Origin: Vibrio breoganii
GTDB taxonomy: Bacteria > Pseudomonadota > Gammaproteobacteria > Enterobacterales > Vibrionaceae
Assembly (NCBI RefSeq): GCF_001677275.1
Contig: NZ_CP016177.1
Location: 1,612,001 to 1,676,000, forward strand
DNA: 64,000 bases
Direction of reading: 5' to 3'
Every line of letters starts with the position of its first letter. The stretch's first letter is position 1. Both the position numbers and the translations under genes were made by a program. Under the pieces are notes generated by a model. It saw nothing but the letters and a program-made list of their open reading frames with translations, searched no databases and was not told the origin of the DNA. Below are positions 33,725 to 43,249 of this stretch, one piece after another.

Positions 33725-35836
33725 ATGCTTAAAACTAAATTTATGACTAGCACTCTACTCAAGCCTTTGTTGAGGGGCTTACTATTTCTATGGCTAATCA
33801 GCTTAACGCAGATAGTCTCCGCGACCGAGGTCAGTTCCGGTTGGATTACCTCTGCCGATCATCCCCCCGTTCAGGTGCGTTTTGATCTCACAGGCCAAAC
33901 TAATAGTGACACTCACACTGTTGAAGGCTTGCTAGAGGTTAAGCTCGATGATGGCTGGAAAACCTATTGGCGCACGGCAGGCGAAGCCGGTGTCGCGCCA
34001 AGTATCGACTATGCCGCATCAACGAATATTGAATCCCTTGAATGGCACTGGCCATTTCCAGAGCGCTTTTCGCTACTCGGAATAGAGACCTTGGGCTATC
34101 AATCCGATGTGATCTTTCCTATCACTTTGCATTTGAATGAGATCTCACAGCCTGCAACATTGAATGCGACACTGACGCTTCCGTCCTGCACGACTATTTG
34201 TGTCCTCACCGACTACCCCATCACGCTTTCGTTTGTAGCCAATGACCTCACAACAAACGATAAGGCAATGCTGAGTTACGCCAAGGCCATTAGCTCTGTG
34301 CCAAAGGACTCTCCTTTACTGAGCAACCTAGAAGCGAAATGGGACAAGGTAAGCTCTAAGCTAGAAGTCAGCGTAACCAAGACAACACCTTGGCACTCCC
34401 CAGATGTGCTTGTTGATGGCAAAGCCGAGAATGTAGAAGATGCCAGCTTTAAGAAGCCGAGCATTACGCTAGAGGGCAACACACTGCATGCGGTGTTTGA
34501 GGTAACCAGTTGGCTAGGAGCACCGTCGCTTGAGAATGAAACCGTTTCGGTCTCCTTCTCAGATTCAGACTTTCTAGCCGAAGAACACATTGCGGTCAGC
34601 ACTGGAGCGGTAAATTCTATTAATCCAAGTCTATGGCAGATGTTTATGTTCGCGGTTATTGGCGGCCTTATTCTTAATATTATGCCGTGTGTATTGCCTG
34701 TTTTAGGGTTGAAGCTTGGCTCCATTGTCAGTATGCAAGGCCAAGAAAAGCGTCAGATTCGATGGCAATTTATCGCATCAGCCCTTGGCATTCTGGTCTC
34801 GTTCTGGCTGATCGCGCTGTTTTTGGCCATCGTCAAACTAACGGGCGGCGCCTTAGGCTGGGGTATTCAGTTCCAAAGCCCATGGTTTTTAGGCTTCTTG
34901 TTCGTGGTCACCGCGCTGTTTGCCATAAATATGTTGGGTTTGATGGAGGTACGCTTGCCTTCTGGTATTTCCACTTGGCTCGCAGGCAAGGGAGATAACT
35001 CCTACTCAGGACACTTTGTTCAGGGCATGTTTGCCACCCTACTCGCCACGCCCTGCACAGCGCCCTTTTTGGGAACCGCTGTAGCCTTTGCCCTAGGTGC
35101 TGACATAAGCACACTGTTTGTGATTTTCTCAGCCCTTGCTTTAGGTCTGGCTCTTCCGTGGCTGCTCGTCGCGACTTTCCCGTCAATCGCAACGAAATTG
35201 CCTAAGCCCGGCGCATGGATGAACAAGGTGAAAATCGTGTTTGGTTTGATGATGCTAGTAACCAGTATCTGGCTGCTTTCATTATTAGGCAATCATGTAT
35301 CACTGCTTTGGCTTATCGTCATAGGATTTAGCCTGTTTTGCCTGCTTATCGTTAAGTCTAAATCGGCCTACGGGAAAAACGTTGCAGCAGTCGTTGGCGT
35401 TGTTGGCATCATGACTGTGGGCGGAGGCTTAATTACTGCAAGTATGACTGCCGATAGTTGGGCGACTCCCCTACCTAAAGTGCGCCAATGGCATCAACTC
35501 TCCACTCAAGACATCGAGCAATACGTTGCTGACAATAAAGTCGTGTTTGTGGATGTGACCGCTGATTGGTGCATTACCTGCAAAGCCAATAAGATAGGGG
35601 TGTTGCTACAAGAGCCAGTCTACTCGACTCTCGATAACAGCAATGTCATTCGAATGAAGGGAGATTGGACGCGACCGAGTGACAGAGTGACGGGGTTCTT
35701 AAGAAGTTATAACCGCTATGGCGTGCCATTTAATATCGTATATGGCCCAAATGCCCCGCAAGGCATTGCGTTGCCGACGGTTCTGAGCAGTGAAGCTGTA
35801 CTCAAGGCTATAGAACAAGCCGGAGGAAAACTGTAA
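33725..35836 (+). CDS. scsB: ScsB, DsbD-type thiol reductase
   Basis: A 703-residue inner-membrane protein. After a signal peptide comes a ~270-residue periplasmic domain (with a Cys pair in LPSCTTICVLTD), then a DsbD-like membrane domain with Cys in NIMPCVLPVLG and ATPCTAPFLG, and a C-terminal thioredoxin domain (DWCITCKAN). It moves electrons from cytoplasmic thioredoxin to periplasmic partners. The ATG at 33725 has GGA eight bases upstream. ScsD and ScsC follow with overlap or a 8-base gap, a copper-stress operon. Confidence 0.88.
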   Translation: MLKTKFMTSTLLKPLLRGLLFLWLISLTQIVSATEVSSGWITSADHPPVQVRFDLTGQTNSDTHTVEGLLEVKLDDGWKTYWRTAGEAGVAPSIDYAASTNIESLEWHWPFPERFSLLGIETLGYQSDVIFPITLHLNEISQPATLNATLTLPSCTTICVLTDYPITLSFVANDLTTNDKAMLSYAKAISSVPKDSPLLSNLEAKWDKVSSKLEVSVTKTTPWHSPDVLVDGKAENVEDASFKKPSITLEGNTLHAVFEVTSWLGAPSLENETVSVSFSDSDFLAEEHIAVSTGAVNSINPSLWQMFMFAVIGGLILNIMPCVLPVLGLKLGSIVSMQGQEKRQIRWQFIASALGILVSFWLIALFLAIVKLTGGALGWGIQFQSPWFLGFLFVVTALFAINMLGLMEVRLPSGISTWLAGKGDNSYSGHFVQGMFATLLATPCTAPFLGTAVAFALGADISTLFVIFSALALGLALPWLLVATFPSIATKLPKPGAWMNKVKIVFGLMMLVTSIWLLSLLGNHVSLLWLIVIGFSLFCLLIVKSKSAYGKNVAAVVGVVGIMTVGGGLITASMTADSWATPLPKVRQWHQLSTQDIEQYVADNKVVFVDVTADWCITCKANKIGVLLQEPVYSTLDNSNVIRMKGDWTRPSDRVTGFLRSYNRYGVPFNIVYGPNAPQGIALPTVLSSEAVLKAIEQAGGKL

Positions 35837-36330
35837 TGAAGAAAGTGTTAAACCTCTTTAAAAAAGCGCTGCTGTATATCCTACTGTTTACTTTGGTATC
35901 CGTTGCTGTAGATATGTGGCGCACTCGAGATTTTACTTCTAGCGAGAGCCCAACGACGCACGCTACAGCGCTTTCTGGGAACACCATTGACTTAGACCTT
36001 CTTAGTCAAAATAAGCCGGTGGTCGTGTACTTTTGGGCAACCTGGTGCGGGGCGTGTAAGTTTGTAACGCCCACCATCAATTGGCTAAGCCAATACTATG
36101 ACGTTGTAGCCATCAGCGCCTCATCCGGTGAAGCACGTCGCGTACAGGCTTATCTCAATAGTCATGATTATCAGTTTGAGAACATTAATGACCCTAGAAG
36201 TCACATAAGTTCACGCTGGAATCTCAAAGTGACCCCGACCATAGCCATTGTTGAAAATGGCGAGATTAAAAACATTACTACTGGAATTACAACGCCTATC
36301 GGTCTACTCGCTAGACTGTGGCTTCTTTAA
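35836..36330 (+). CDS. scsD: ScsD, membrane-anchored thioredoxin-like protein
   Basis: A 164-residue protein with an N-terminal anchor (LLYILLFTLVSVAVDMW) and a periplasmic thioredoxin fold carrying WCGAC (about residue 71) and a cis-Pro in KVTPT. Its ATG overlaps the scsB stop (TAATG). In the Salmonella operon the order is B-C-D; here it is B-D-C. Confidence 0.85.
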   Translation: MKKVLNLFKKALLYILLFTLVSVAVDMWRTRDFTSSESPTTHATALSGNTIDLDLLSQNKPVVVYFWATWCGACKFVTPTINWLSQYYDVVAISASSGEARRVQAYLNSHDYQFENINDPRSHISSRWNLKVTPTIAIVENGEIKNITTGITTPIGLLARLWLL

Positions 36331-36338
36331 GGCATCTC

Positions 36339-37064
36339 ATGAACATTAAAAACCTATTTATTAGCCTATTCGCTTCACTGCTTGTTTTTGTGGCACCAGT
36401 GAACGCCAATCAAGATACAACATCACAGAAAATACAAGACATTGCCGACATGTTGCAATCACACCCTGAGTTGGTGGATAGCCTTCATGGCAACCTGCAG
36501 GCGTACATTGAGCAACAAGGTCAGCTAAAAGTGGTGCTAACTCAAAATCACGACTATCTCTACAATAACGACCTTCAGCCATCCATAGGGAATAAAGAAG
36601 CGCCCATAACATTGGTCGTATTTACGGACTACAGTTGCCCTTGGTGTAAGAAGTTTGATCCAGAGCTCTACAAGCTTGTGGAGAACAACCCAGATACGGT
36701 TCGTGTGATTAATCTCTATGTTCCCCTTAAGGAGCAAAGTAGCGTGAACTCGGCCTCTTTCGCATTGAACGTATGGCGTGAGAAGCGCAGCAGTTATGAA
36801 GAGGTTCACCAGTTGATGGTGGCAAAACCCGGCGCTCACAACCTCAACTCCATCAGCAAGGTAGCAAAGAACACCGACACTACGGCATTGATGAATGCGT
36901 CGATGAAAAGCGATGAACTCATCAATAAGAACCTAGAGCTTTTCCGTGCTCTAGGCATGCGAGGTACTCCTGCAATGCTCATCGGCGATGAGATGGTAAG
37001 CGGTTATCTTGATTACGATAAACTGCAAGCCATCGTTGACGACAAACTGTCGAAGCTTAACTAA
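36339..37064 (+). CDS. scsC: ScsC, DsbA-family periplasmic thiol protein
   Basis: A 241-residue exported protein. After the signal peptide (ending VNA) comes a ~60-residue helical stalk (QDIADMLQSHPELVDSLHG), as in the trimerising ScsC of Proteus, then a DsbA-like domain with CPWC (C100, C103) and GTPAML as cis-Pro. It isomerises or reduces disulfides and helps in copper stress. The ATG at 36339 has TAAGG upstream. Confidence 0.88.
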   Translation: MNIKNLFISLFASLLVFVAPVNANQDTTSQKIQDIADMLQSHPELVDSLHGNLQAYIEQQGQLKVVLTQNHDYLYNNDLQPSIGNKEAPITLVVFTDYSCPWCKKFDPELYKLVENNPDTVRVINLYVPLKEQSSVNSASFALNVWREKRSSYEEVHQLMVAKPGAHNLNSISKVAKNTDTTALMNASMKSDELINKNLELFRALGMRGTPAMLIGDEMVSGYLDYDKLQAIVDDKLSKLN

Positions 37065-37077
37065 GGTTACTGATATT

Positions 37078-37100
37078 AAGGGCTCATTGAGCCCTTTTTG
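37078..37100 (+). terminator. scs operon terminator
   Basis: Stem GGGCTC/GAGCCC with a 3-base loop, followed by TTTTTG, just after scsC. Confidence 0.88.
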
Positions 37101-37134
37101 TTATTACGAGAGATATAAGGAAAAGGAATACTAA

Positions 37135-37989
37135 GTGCGAATACTCTTTTTGACCGGACTTGCGATGATGGCGTTTGCTGCAAACTCTTTGTTTTCTCGC
37201 TTAGCACTGGTTGATGGAGCCATTTCCGCAGAGGCCTTTACGCTCGTTCGCATCGTCTCTGGGGCCCTGACTCTCAGTGCAATCTTGTTACTATCACAGG
37301 GAGTAAAGGGCTTCTATCATCAATGGCGCATCGGCCTCTATTCAGGCATATGCCTGTTCCTCTACGCTTTGCTTTTCTCGCTGGCCTATACCGAGCTCAC
37401 AACGGGCATTGGTGCTCTCATTTTGTTCGGCTCTGTACAATTTTCTTTACTAGGTATGCACCTCTTTCAAGGACACCGCTTTAGCGCTCTAGAATGGCTA
37501 GGGATTTTAGTCTCTTTTACTGGCTTTGTTTGGCTGGTAAACCCGCCTTCTTCAACACTTGTTATCTGGCCTATGCTAGCCATGTTGTTGTCGGGAATCA
37601 GTTGGGCTGGGTTCACTCTTCTAGGCAAACAAACGGGAGCCGCGCTGCCAGCAACCACCAAAGGCTTTGTTGTTGCCTCGGTGATATCTATAGGCCTAAT
37701 CCCTTGGGCGTTTGATACCCATACTATAAGCTCACAAGGCCTTATGTACGCTGTGATCTCCGGCGCTATCACTTCTGGGCTCGGCTATGTACTTTGGTAT
37801 GCGGTGGTACCCAAGATATCGCTATTGAACGCGTCACTGTCACAACTCTTAGTCCCAGCCATCGCTATGATCATGGGCGTCTTATTCCTTCGCGAATCCT
37901 TAACCACTGAAAACCTAGTGAGCATGGGACTTATTTTAGGTGGTATCGCCCTCACCCTCTATCAACAGCATCGCCATTCAGGTGATTAA
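37135..37989 (+). CDS. EamA/DMT-family transporter
   Basis: A 284-residue protein with ten membrane segments in two EamA repeats (FTLVRIVSGALTL; then GFVVASVISIGLI, SGLGYVLWYAVVPKI). It begins with GTG and has AAGGAAAAGG upstream. Members export amino acids, metabolites or drugs; the substrate is not readable. Confidence 0.85.
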   Translation: MRILFLTGLAMMAFAANSLFSRLALVDGAISAEAFTLVRIVSGALTLSAILLLSQGVKGFYHQWRIGLYSGICLFLYALLFSLAYTELTTGIGALILFGSVQFSLLGMHLFQGHRFSALEWLGILVSFTGFVWLVNPPSSTLVIWPMLAMLLSGISWAGFTLLGKQTGAALPATTKGFVVASVISIGLIPWAFDTHTISSQGLMYAVISGAITSGLGYVLWYAVVPKISLLNASLSQLLVPAIAMIMGVLFLRESLTTENLVSMGLILGGIALTLYQQHRHSGD

Positions 37990-38131
37990 CTCTTAGCTAA
38001 CTGGCACACTAATTCTGCAACGATCGTACATTTAAGGAGCGCTTAATCCGCTAAAGTGCACATATCTCATTAATGGTGTATCTAATTATTGACACCTTAA
38101 GGTTATATGATATTTATAGTCGGTATTGACA

Positions 38132-39427
38132 ATGAAAAATAACAACACGGACGTAGTAATGGAAAACGCAATACCCTCTCAACCCTCTCCATCTAGATTA
38201 GGCACATTAGCTCGCTCATTAGGCCCAGGTGTAATGGCTGCAGCCGCCGCTGTTGGTGGCTCTCACCTTGTTGCTTCAACCAAGGCCGGTGCTATCTATG
38301 GATGGCAACTCGCTATTTTGATTCTGTTGGTGAACCTTTTTAAATACCCGTTTTTTAAAGCTGGCGTTCAATATACGGTGGGTACAAAGACGAGCCTTGT
38401 TGAAGGTTATTCAAACCTAGGTAAGCCTTACTTGGTTTCGTTTGCGTTACTCAGTGTGATCTCGGCAATCGTTAACACAGCGGCGCTGTTGATGTTCAGT
38501 GCAAGCTTACTGGCCTACTTCATCCCAGTTGATCTTTCTATGCCTGTGCTGTGCATGATTGTACTGGTAACCTGCCTGACTATTTTGTTTGTGGGGCACT
38601 ACAAGGCGCTGGATACCTTGTCTAAAGCGATCATGGCAGTGCTAACCGTGACAACTCTTGTTGCAGTAGCCATTGCCTTTGGTAATCCTGTGGAACCACA
38701 GCCGGACTTTGTATCACCGTCTCCTTGGACACTTGCTGCTATTGGCTTCATCGTGGTGACTATGGGTTGGATGCCCGCTCCTATTGAGATCTCAAGCTTG
38801 ACCTCAATGTGGCTGAAGAGTCAGTGCCGCGAGCAAGAAGTGACAGCAAAATCGGCTCTGTTTGATTTTAACGTTGGTTACATTGGCACTGCTGTATTGG
38901 CGATGGTGTTTGTGGCTCTAGGCGCGCTAATGCTTCACGGCTCTGGTGTGCAGCTTCAGGCGTCGGGCGTGGGTTTCTCGCACCAGTTAATCAGCCTTTA
39001 TGCGGCAACTATCGGTGAGTGGTCTCGCTACCTTGTGGCGGTGATTGCCTTCTTCTGCATCTTTGGTAGCACCATTACGGTTATCGATGGCTACTCTCGC
39101 GTAATCACAGAGTCTCAGCGTTTACTTCGCAAGAAAAAGACGATTCACCCGGCCGTAAATCAAGCATGGATGTTGATCGTCTCTTTATCGGCGCTGTTTA
39201 TTGTGGTGTTCCTAGCAAAAGCACTGCTGCCTATGCTCGACTTTGCAATGGTTCTGGCCTTCATCACAACGCCATTCTTTGCGCTACTTAACTACATCCT
39301 AGTCACGCGCACTCCGCTACCTGCTGAGTTAGCGGTAGGACCAAAATTAAAAGCCCTATCTATCGTTGGATTGGTGTACTTGTTCGGTTTCTTAGCACTG
39401 TTCGTGTGGTGGAAGTGGTTCATGTAA
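38132..39427 (+). CDS. Nramp-like transporter with altered metal-site motifs
   Basis: A 431-residue protein with about eleven membrane segments in the Nramp (SLC11) layout. At the metal site the usual DPGN of helix 1 is replaced by VGGSHLVAST (42-50) and the usual MPHN of helix 6 by WMPAPIEIS (213-221). The remaining sequence keeps the family fold (AGAIYGW; SSLTSMW). Mn2+/Fe2+ transport is therefore doubtful. The ATG at 38132 is the best start; a TTG two codons earlier and an ATG at 38159 are alternatives. Confidence 0.75.
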   Translation: MKNNNTDVVMENAIPSQPSPSRLGTLARSLGPGVMAAAAAVGGSHLVASTKAGAIYGWQLAILILLVNLFKYPFFKAGVQYTVGTKTSLVEGYSNLGKPYLVSFALLSVISAIVNTAALLMFSASLLAYFIPVDLSMPVLCMIVLVTCLTILFVGHYKALDTLSKAIMAVLTVTTLVAVAIAFGNPVEPQPDFVSPSPWTLAAIGFIVVTMGWMPAPIEISSLTSMWLKSQCREQEVTAKSALFDFNVGYIGTAVLAMVFVALGALMLHGSGVQLQASGVGFSHQLISLYAATIGEWSRYLVAVIAFFCIFGSTITVIDGYSRVITESQRLLRKKKTIHPAVNQAWMLIVSLSALFIVVFLAKALLPMLDFAMVLAFITTPFFALLNYILVTRTPLPAELAVGPKLKALSIVGLVYLFGFLALFVWWKWFM

Positions 39428-39447
39428 TCTAAACGCTCTCAAACAAA

Positions 39448-39476
39448 AAAGAGAACCACTATTGGTTCTCTTTTTT
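39448..39476. terminator. bidirectional terminator
   Basis: Stem AGAGAACCA/TGGTTCTCT with A run before and seven T after. It serves the Nramp-like gene and, read leftward, the gene ending at 39491. Confidence 0.9.
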
Positions 39477-39490
39477 TATAGGTGTCTACA

Positions 39491-39823
39491 TTAACTCAGG
39501 TTAAGCTCAACTGGCTCACCAAGCCAGCCAGCTCGCTCAGTGTGATCGATAACAAAGCTGCCCGCTTCAGGATGCAGAAGTACCGTTAGGCCTTGTCTGT
39601 GAGCATCTAGCCAAGCAATGATCTCATCGAACTCGTCATGAGAAAACAAGATTTGGTAGCTCCAACAAGGGTGCGGTCCTACCGGCTTGGTGTGTACTCG
39701 GCCAAGCTCAATATTGAACTTATTTGCAATAGGCTCTCGCAAACTCGTTGCTTTCTCTAGGCTCGTTTCGTCAAAGTACACATGTGCATGGTAACGCTCA
39801 AACCCGCGACTCGGTAGCATCAT
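39491..39823 (-). CDS. DOPA 4,5-dioxygenase-family protein
   Basis: A 110-residue protein with family motifs HAHVYFDE, GPHPCWSYQILF and LLHPEAGSFVIDHTERAGWLG. Members have metal-ligating His residues and cleave catechol rings; the bacterial substrate is mostly unknown. It lies 36 bases downstream of rlhA in the same direction and may be cotranscribed. Confidence 0.85.
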   Translation of the reverse strand: MMLPSRGFERYHAHVYFDETSLEKATSLREPIANKFNIELGRVHTKPVGPHPCWSYQILFSHDEFDEIIAWLDAHRQGLTVLLHPEAGSFVIDHTERAGWLGEPVELNLS

Positions 39824-39858
39824 TTCTTTTGATATCCTTATCTAACATAGTGAAGCAA

Positions 39859-41856
39859 TTATACACCCTTGTGATATTGCTTATTGCCCGTTGGCGCAAC
39901 TTTGCTATGAATAAGCTGTGACGCGTCTGAGTCTGTCATTTTACTCTGCAGAGCTTGCTCGAACAGTGCCACTAACTCTTCTTTACCCACCAGCAATTGC
40001 GTCTCGGTTTGAATGTCTCGCAAATCAATGAGCACATCGGTAAACAGCTCAGGATAGTCTGATAGCAACTCAAGATTAAGCACATTGTGTTCACTGTAGA
40101 TGCTGTTGTGACTACCTTTGTGTTTTTGAACCACATAAGGGTTATCTTTTAGATTAATGATCGAAGTACGCTTCTCACACTTTCGTAAACAGCCCTTGTT
40201 CACCTTTATTTTCTTGCACCCTTCTGTTTGCTGGAACAAACATTGACGACTGGTGAGCAGCGTATTGGGATGATAGATACTGTAGAAGGTTCTGAAGTTT
40301 TCTGGTCTCTTAATATGACGAATCTGCTTCTTACTTAATTCGTTAGAGATAAAAGCACCAGAGGCTGCAAACTCTTGCTGCTGGCAATGCATCGCAAACG
40401 AGTTGGTGGTGTTCATGTGAGGGCCGGCAACCCAGCCAAGACCCTGTTGTTTAGCCTGATAGGCAACGCCTGAGTTATTGGTGATCAGTAGTTCAGGTTG
40501 AACTGCTTCCAAAAACTCGATGGCAGCGGCAAAGTCATCACCAATCAATATTGCTGGAAAACACGGCTTCAGCCTTGGGTTTTCAGTGAACAGCTCAATC
40601 AAGTTCGCAAGCTCAGCCTTCATTCCCATTGGCAGCTGGAAATAGAAATCGGCATTATCGTTGCTGAGCAGCGCCAAGTCTTCTTCAGAAGAAAGCAATA
40701 CAGACAGCTTAGGGGCCTCCATCTCTGGTCGATGATGGGACAACTTTTCAATCTGCGGTGTGTCGATAGCGCCTTTTAGGCTCGAGCCGTTGTGGGTAAA
40801 ACCTGAAATATCAAAATCAGCGGTTTCTTTGGCGACGCGCTGAATAATCTCGGTCTTATCATCGTAAAGCTTGGTTTTCACCTGCTTTAGTTGCTCTTCA
40901 GATGTCACGCCATACACCTTAGAGAAGTGCGTTACTGCATTGTCTCTAGGGTTATCGATGTACATATTCTTGCCAAAGTCTGCCTGCAAAAACGCATTGG
41001 AGAAGTCGCGGTTAAACACGGTATACAGCTCAGTGGTATCACTAGATAGTGCTTCACCATCACACAATCTATCGATTTGCTTGCGCCAATTGTCCACCAC
41101 AGTAAACACGTAGTGGGACTTCTTAATGCGCCCTTCCACTTTAAGTGAGTAGACGCCAGCATCCACTAGCGCTTCTAAATCGCCAAACGCGGAGTTGTCT
41201 TTTAGATTAAGCGGGTAATCATTGCCCGTTTGCGTCGTTTCATACTGCTCACGACAAGGCTGGCTGCAACGGCCACGGTTGCCAGAGGCGCCATTGCGCG
41301 CAGAACTGATGTAACACAAGCCAGAAAAGCCGATACAATAAGAGCCGTGCACAAACACTTCCATAAATACATCATGCTTGAGACCAAACTGAGCTAGGTG
41401 CTTTATTTCTTTGATGTTCAGCTCACGTGAAAGGTTCACCCTGCTCGCACCCAACTGGTTTAGGAACAAGATCTGCCCTTCGTTGTGTGTGTTTAGCTGA
41501 GTTGAAGCATGCACATCTAGTGCTGGAAAGTGGTGCTTAAGTAGATACGCCAATCCCATATCTTGCACAATCACGCCATCCACCTTAGTGGTATTGAGCT
41601 GACTGAGAAGACGCACTATGGCTGGGATCTCGCTCTCTAGAATAAGAACGTTGAGCGTCAGGAAGATCTTACATTGATGCTGATGAGCAAGTTCAAGTAC
41701 CCCATTGAGGTTATCTAGGGTCAGGTTCGTGGCTCTATTGCGCGCATTAAAGCGGTCAAGGCCACAATATATTGCGTCTGCGCCCGCAGCGATTGCCGCC
41801 TTAATCGAGTCTAGATCGCCACCTGGTGCTAATAGCTCAAACTGTTCTCTTTTCAC
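39859..41856 (-). CDS. rlhA: 23S rRNA 5-hydroxycytidine synthase RlhA (U32 family)
   Basis: A 665-residue U32-family protein. The N-terminal TIM-barrel has ELLAPGGDLDSIKAAIAAGADAIYCG. A Cys cluster (HGSYCIGFSGLCYISS, then RGRCSQPCREQY) would bind an iron-sulfur cluster. Length and motifs fit RlhA (YdcP), which hydroxylates C2501 of 23S rRNA; E. coli RlhA is about 650 residues. A second Cys group lies near the C-terminus (CLFQQTEGCKKIKVNKGCLRKCEKR region). Confidence 0.85.
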   Translation of the reverse strand: MKREQFELLAPGGDLDSIKAAIAAGADAIYCGLDRFNARNRATNLTLDNLNGVLELAHQHQCKIFLTLNVLILESEIPAIVRLLSQLNTTKVDGVIVQDMGLAYLLKHHFPALDVHASTQLNTHNEGQILFLNQLGASRVNLSRELNIKEIKHLAQFGLKHDVFMEVFVHGSYCIGFSGLCYISSARNGASGNRGRCSQPCREQYETTQTGNDYPLNLKDNSAFGDLEALVDAGVYSLKVEGRIKKSHYVFTVVDNWRKQIDRLCDGEALSSDTTELYTVFNRDFSNAFLQADFGKNMYIDNPRDNAVTHFSKVYGVTSEEQLKQVKTKLYDDKTEIIQRVAKETADFDISGFTHNGSSLKGAIDTPQIEKLSHHRPEMEAPKLSVLLSSEEDLALLSNDNADFYFQLPMGMKAELANLIELFTENPRLKPCFPAILIGDDFAAAIEFLEAVQPELLITNNSGVAYQAKQQGLGWVAGPHMNTTNSFAMHCQQQEFAASGAFISNELSKKQIRHIKRPENFRTFYSIYHPNTLLTSRQCLFQQTEGCKKIKVNKGCLRKCEKRTSIINLKDNPYVVQKHKGSHNSIYSEHNVLNLELLSDYPELFTDVLIDLRDIQTETQLLVGKEELVALFEQALQSKMTDSDASQLIHSKVAPTGNKQYHKGV

Positions 41857-42084
41857 ATTGTCTTCCCGAGAAAAATCAGGCGCACATCTTACGTGATTAA
41901 AAGCAAAAAGTAACCTTAGGTGATGAAATAGTAATCAACGATTATTGCGCTTTTGACCTCACTTCCTCGGATTTCACTTTGCCAAGCATGTGAAAAACAT
42001 GGCATTATAGGCATCACTGCTTATTTGTATTACAAATTAACAGTAAACAGGTGCTCTCTTAAAATTTTATCTATGTAGGCTGTT

Positions 42085-43041
42085 ATGGGACTTATTGACC
42101 AACTCGCTTTCTCTATTTCTGTTACCGGACCCATCTGTCTGATCTTGGTGATGGGAGTGGTCCTTAAGAAAATTGGCATAATTAATGACGCCTTCATTGA
42201 AAGTGCCTCTAACCTAGTATTCAAGGTTACCCTACCGACAATGCTGTTCTTGAGCTTGGTTGAAGCAGACCACGACTTTGCTACCAGCGCTTCACTGGTT
42301 GGATTTAGCGTGGGAAGTAATGTGCTGTTCTTTGCATTTTGCACCGCTTTGGTAGGTGTACTGCTTAAGGGTAACGAAGACAAAGGCGTGGTGGTACAAG
42401 GGGCATTTCGTGCCAACACGGGCATCATAGCCTTAGCCTATGTCGCCAATATGTATGGCACAGAAGGGCTTGCAACCGCGGCTATCTATGTTGCCGCAAC
42501 CACCCTACTTTATAATGTTCTTGCCGTAATCTCCCTGACACCTAAGGGCGCGCAAACGGGTGCAAGTGCACTAAAAACCATGACCAAGAGCATTACCAGC
42601 AATCCATTGATCATTTCAATTATGGCTGGCTTTGCCTATTCATTTATTGGCCTTCCCGTGCCTAAGGTCGCCTCTGATGCAGGGCACTACTTTGCCAGCA
42701 TGACACTCCCTCTGGCACTCTTGTGTACCGGCGGTTCGCTAAATCTTAACTCCCTAAAACATGAAATTACACCAACCTGGATTGCCACAACGTTAAAGCT
42801 GATTGCAGCGCCTATCGTCAGCTGTCTATTAGCCTACGTACTTGGTTTTCGCGGCGAAGCGCTCGGTATCATCTTCTTCATGACCGCCTCGCCTACTGCA
42901 GCTGCAAGCTACGTCATGGCGCGCTCCATGGGCGGAAACTCGACGTTAGCGGCGAATATCATTGCCCTAACTACTATATTATCGGTTGTGACTACCACCA
43001 TTGGCTTGGTGATTCTAAATAGCTTGAATTTGTTGTATTGA
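42085..43041 (+). CDS. AEC (auxin efflux carrier)-family permease
   Basis: A 318-residue protein of ten membrane segments in two repeats. Family signatures are RANTGIIALAYVANMYG in the middle and SPTAAASYVMARSMGGNSTLAANII near the end. Bacterial members carry dicarboxylates or amino-acid derivatives; the substrate is not clear. Hairpin repeats follow it. Confidence 0.85.
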   Translation: MGLIDQLAFSISVTGPICLILVMGVVLKKIGIINDAFIESASNLVFKVTLPTMLFLSLVEADHDFATSASLVGFSVGSNVLFFAFCTALVGVLLKGNEDKGVVVQGAFRANTGIIALAYVANMYGTEGLATAAIYVAATTLLYNVLAVISLTPKGAQTGASALKTMTKSITSNPLIISIMAGFAYSFIGLPVPKVASDAGHYFASMTLPLALLCTGGSLNLNSLKHEITPTWIATTLKLIAAPIVSCLLAYVLGFRGEALGIIFFMTASPTAAASYVMARSMGGNSTLAANIIALTTILSVVTTTIGLVILNSLNLLY

Positions 43042-43086
43042 TGTTTGGTGGGTGGTCTAAGTCAGTAATGTGCTCTCTACTCTCTC

Positions 43087-43249
43087 GTGTCATTCCGGCA
43101 GTCTTTACCGGTTTGCCGGCCCAGCGGGTTGCCGGCCCAGCGGGTTGCCGTCCAGCGGGTTGCTGCCCAGCGGAATCTTAGAGAGTGCCCAAGCCAGTAA
43201 TGTGCTCTCTAAGATCCTAGATATTTACTGCGTAAATTCTAGGATGACG
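43087..43249. repeat. hairpin pair A with four inserted 15-16-base units
   Basis: Forward arm with a CCGGCAG stem, then units 43112-43127, 43128-43143, 43144-43158 and 43159-43173 (each a variant of GTTGCCGGCCCAGCGG), then AATCTTA and a reverse CTAG-type element (43211-43249). Confidence 0.88.
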
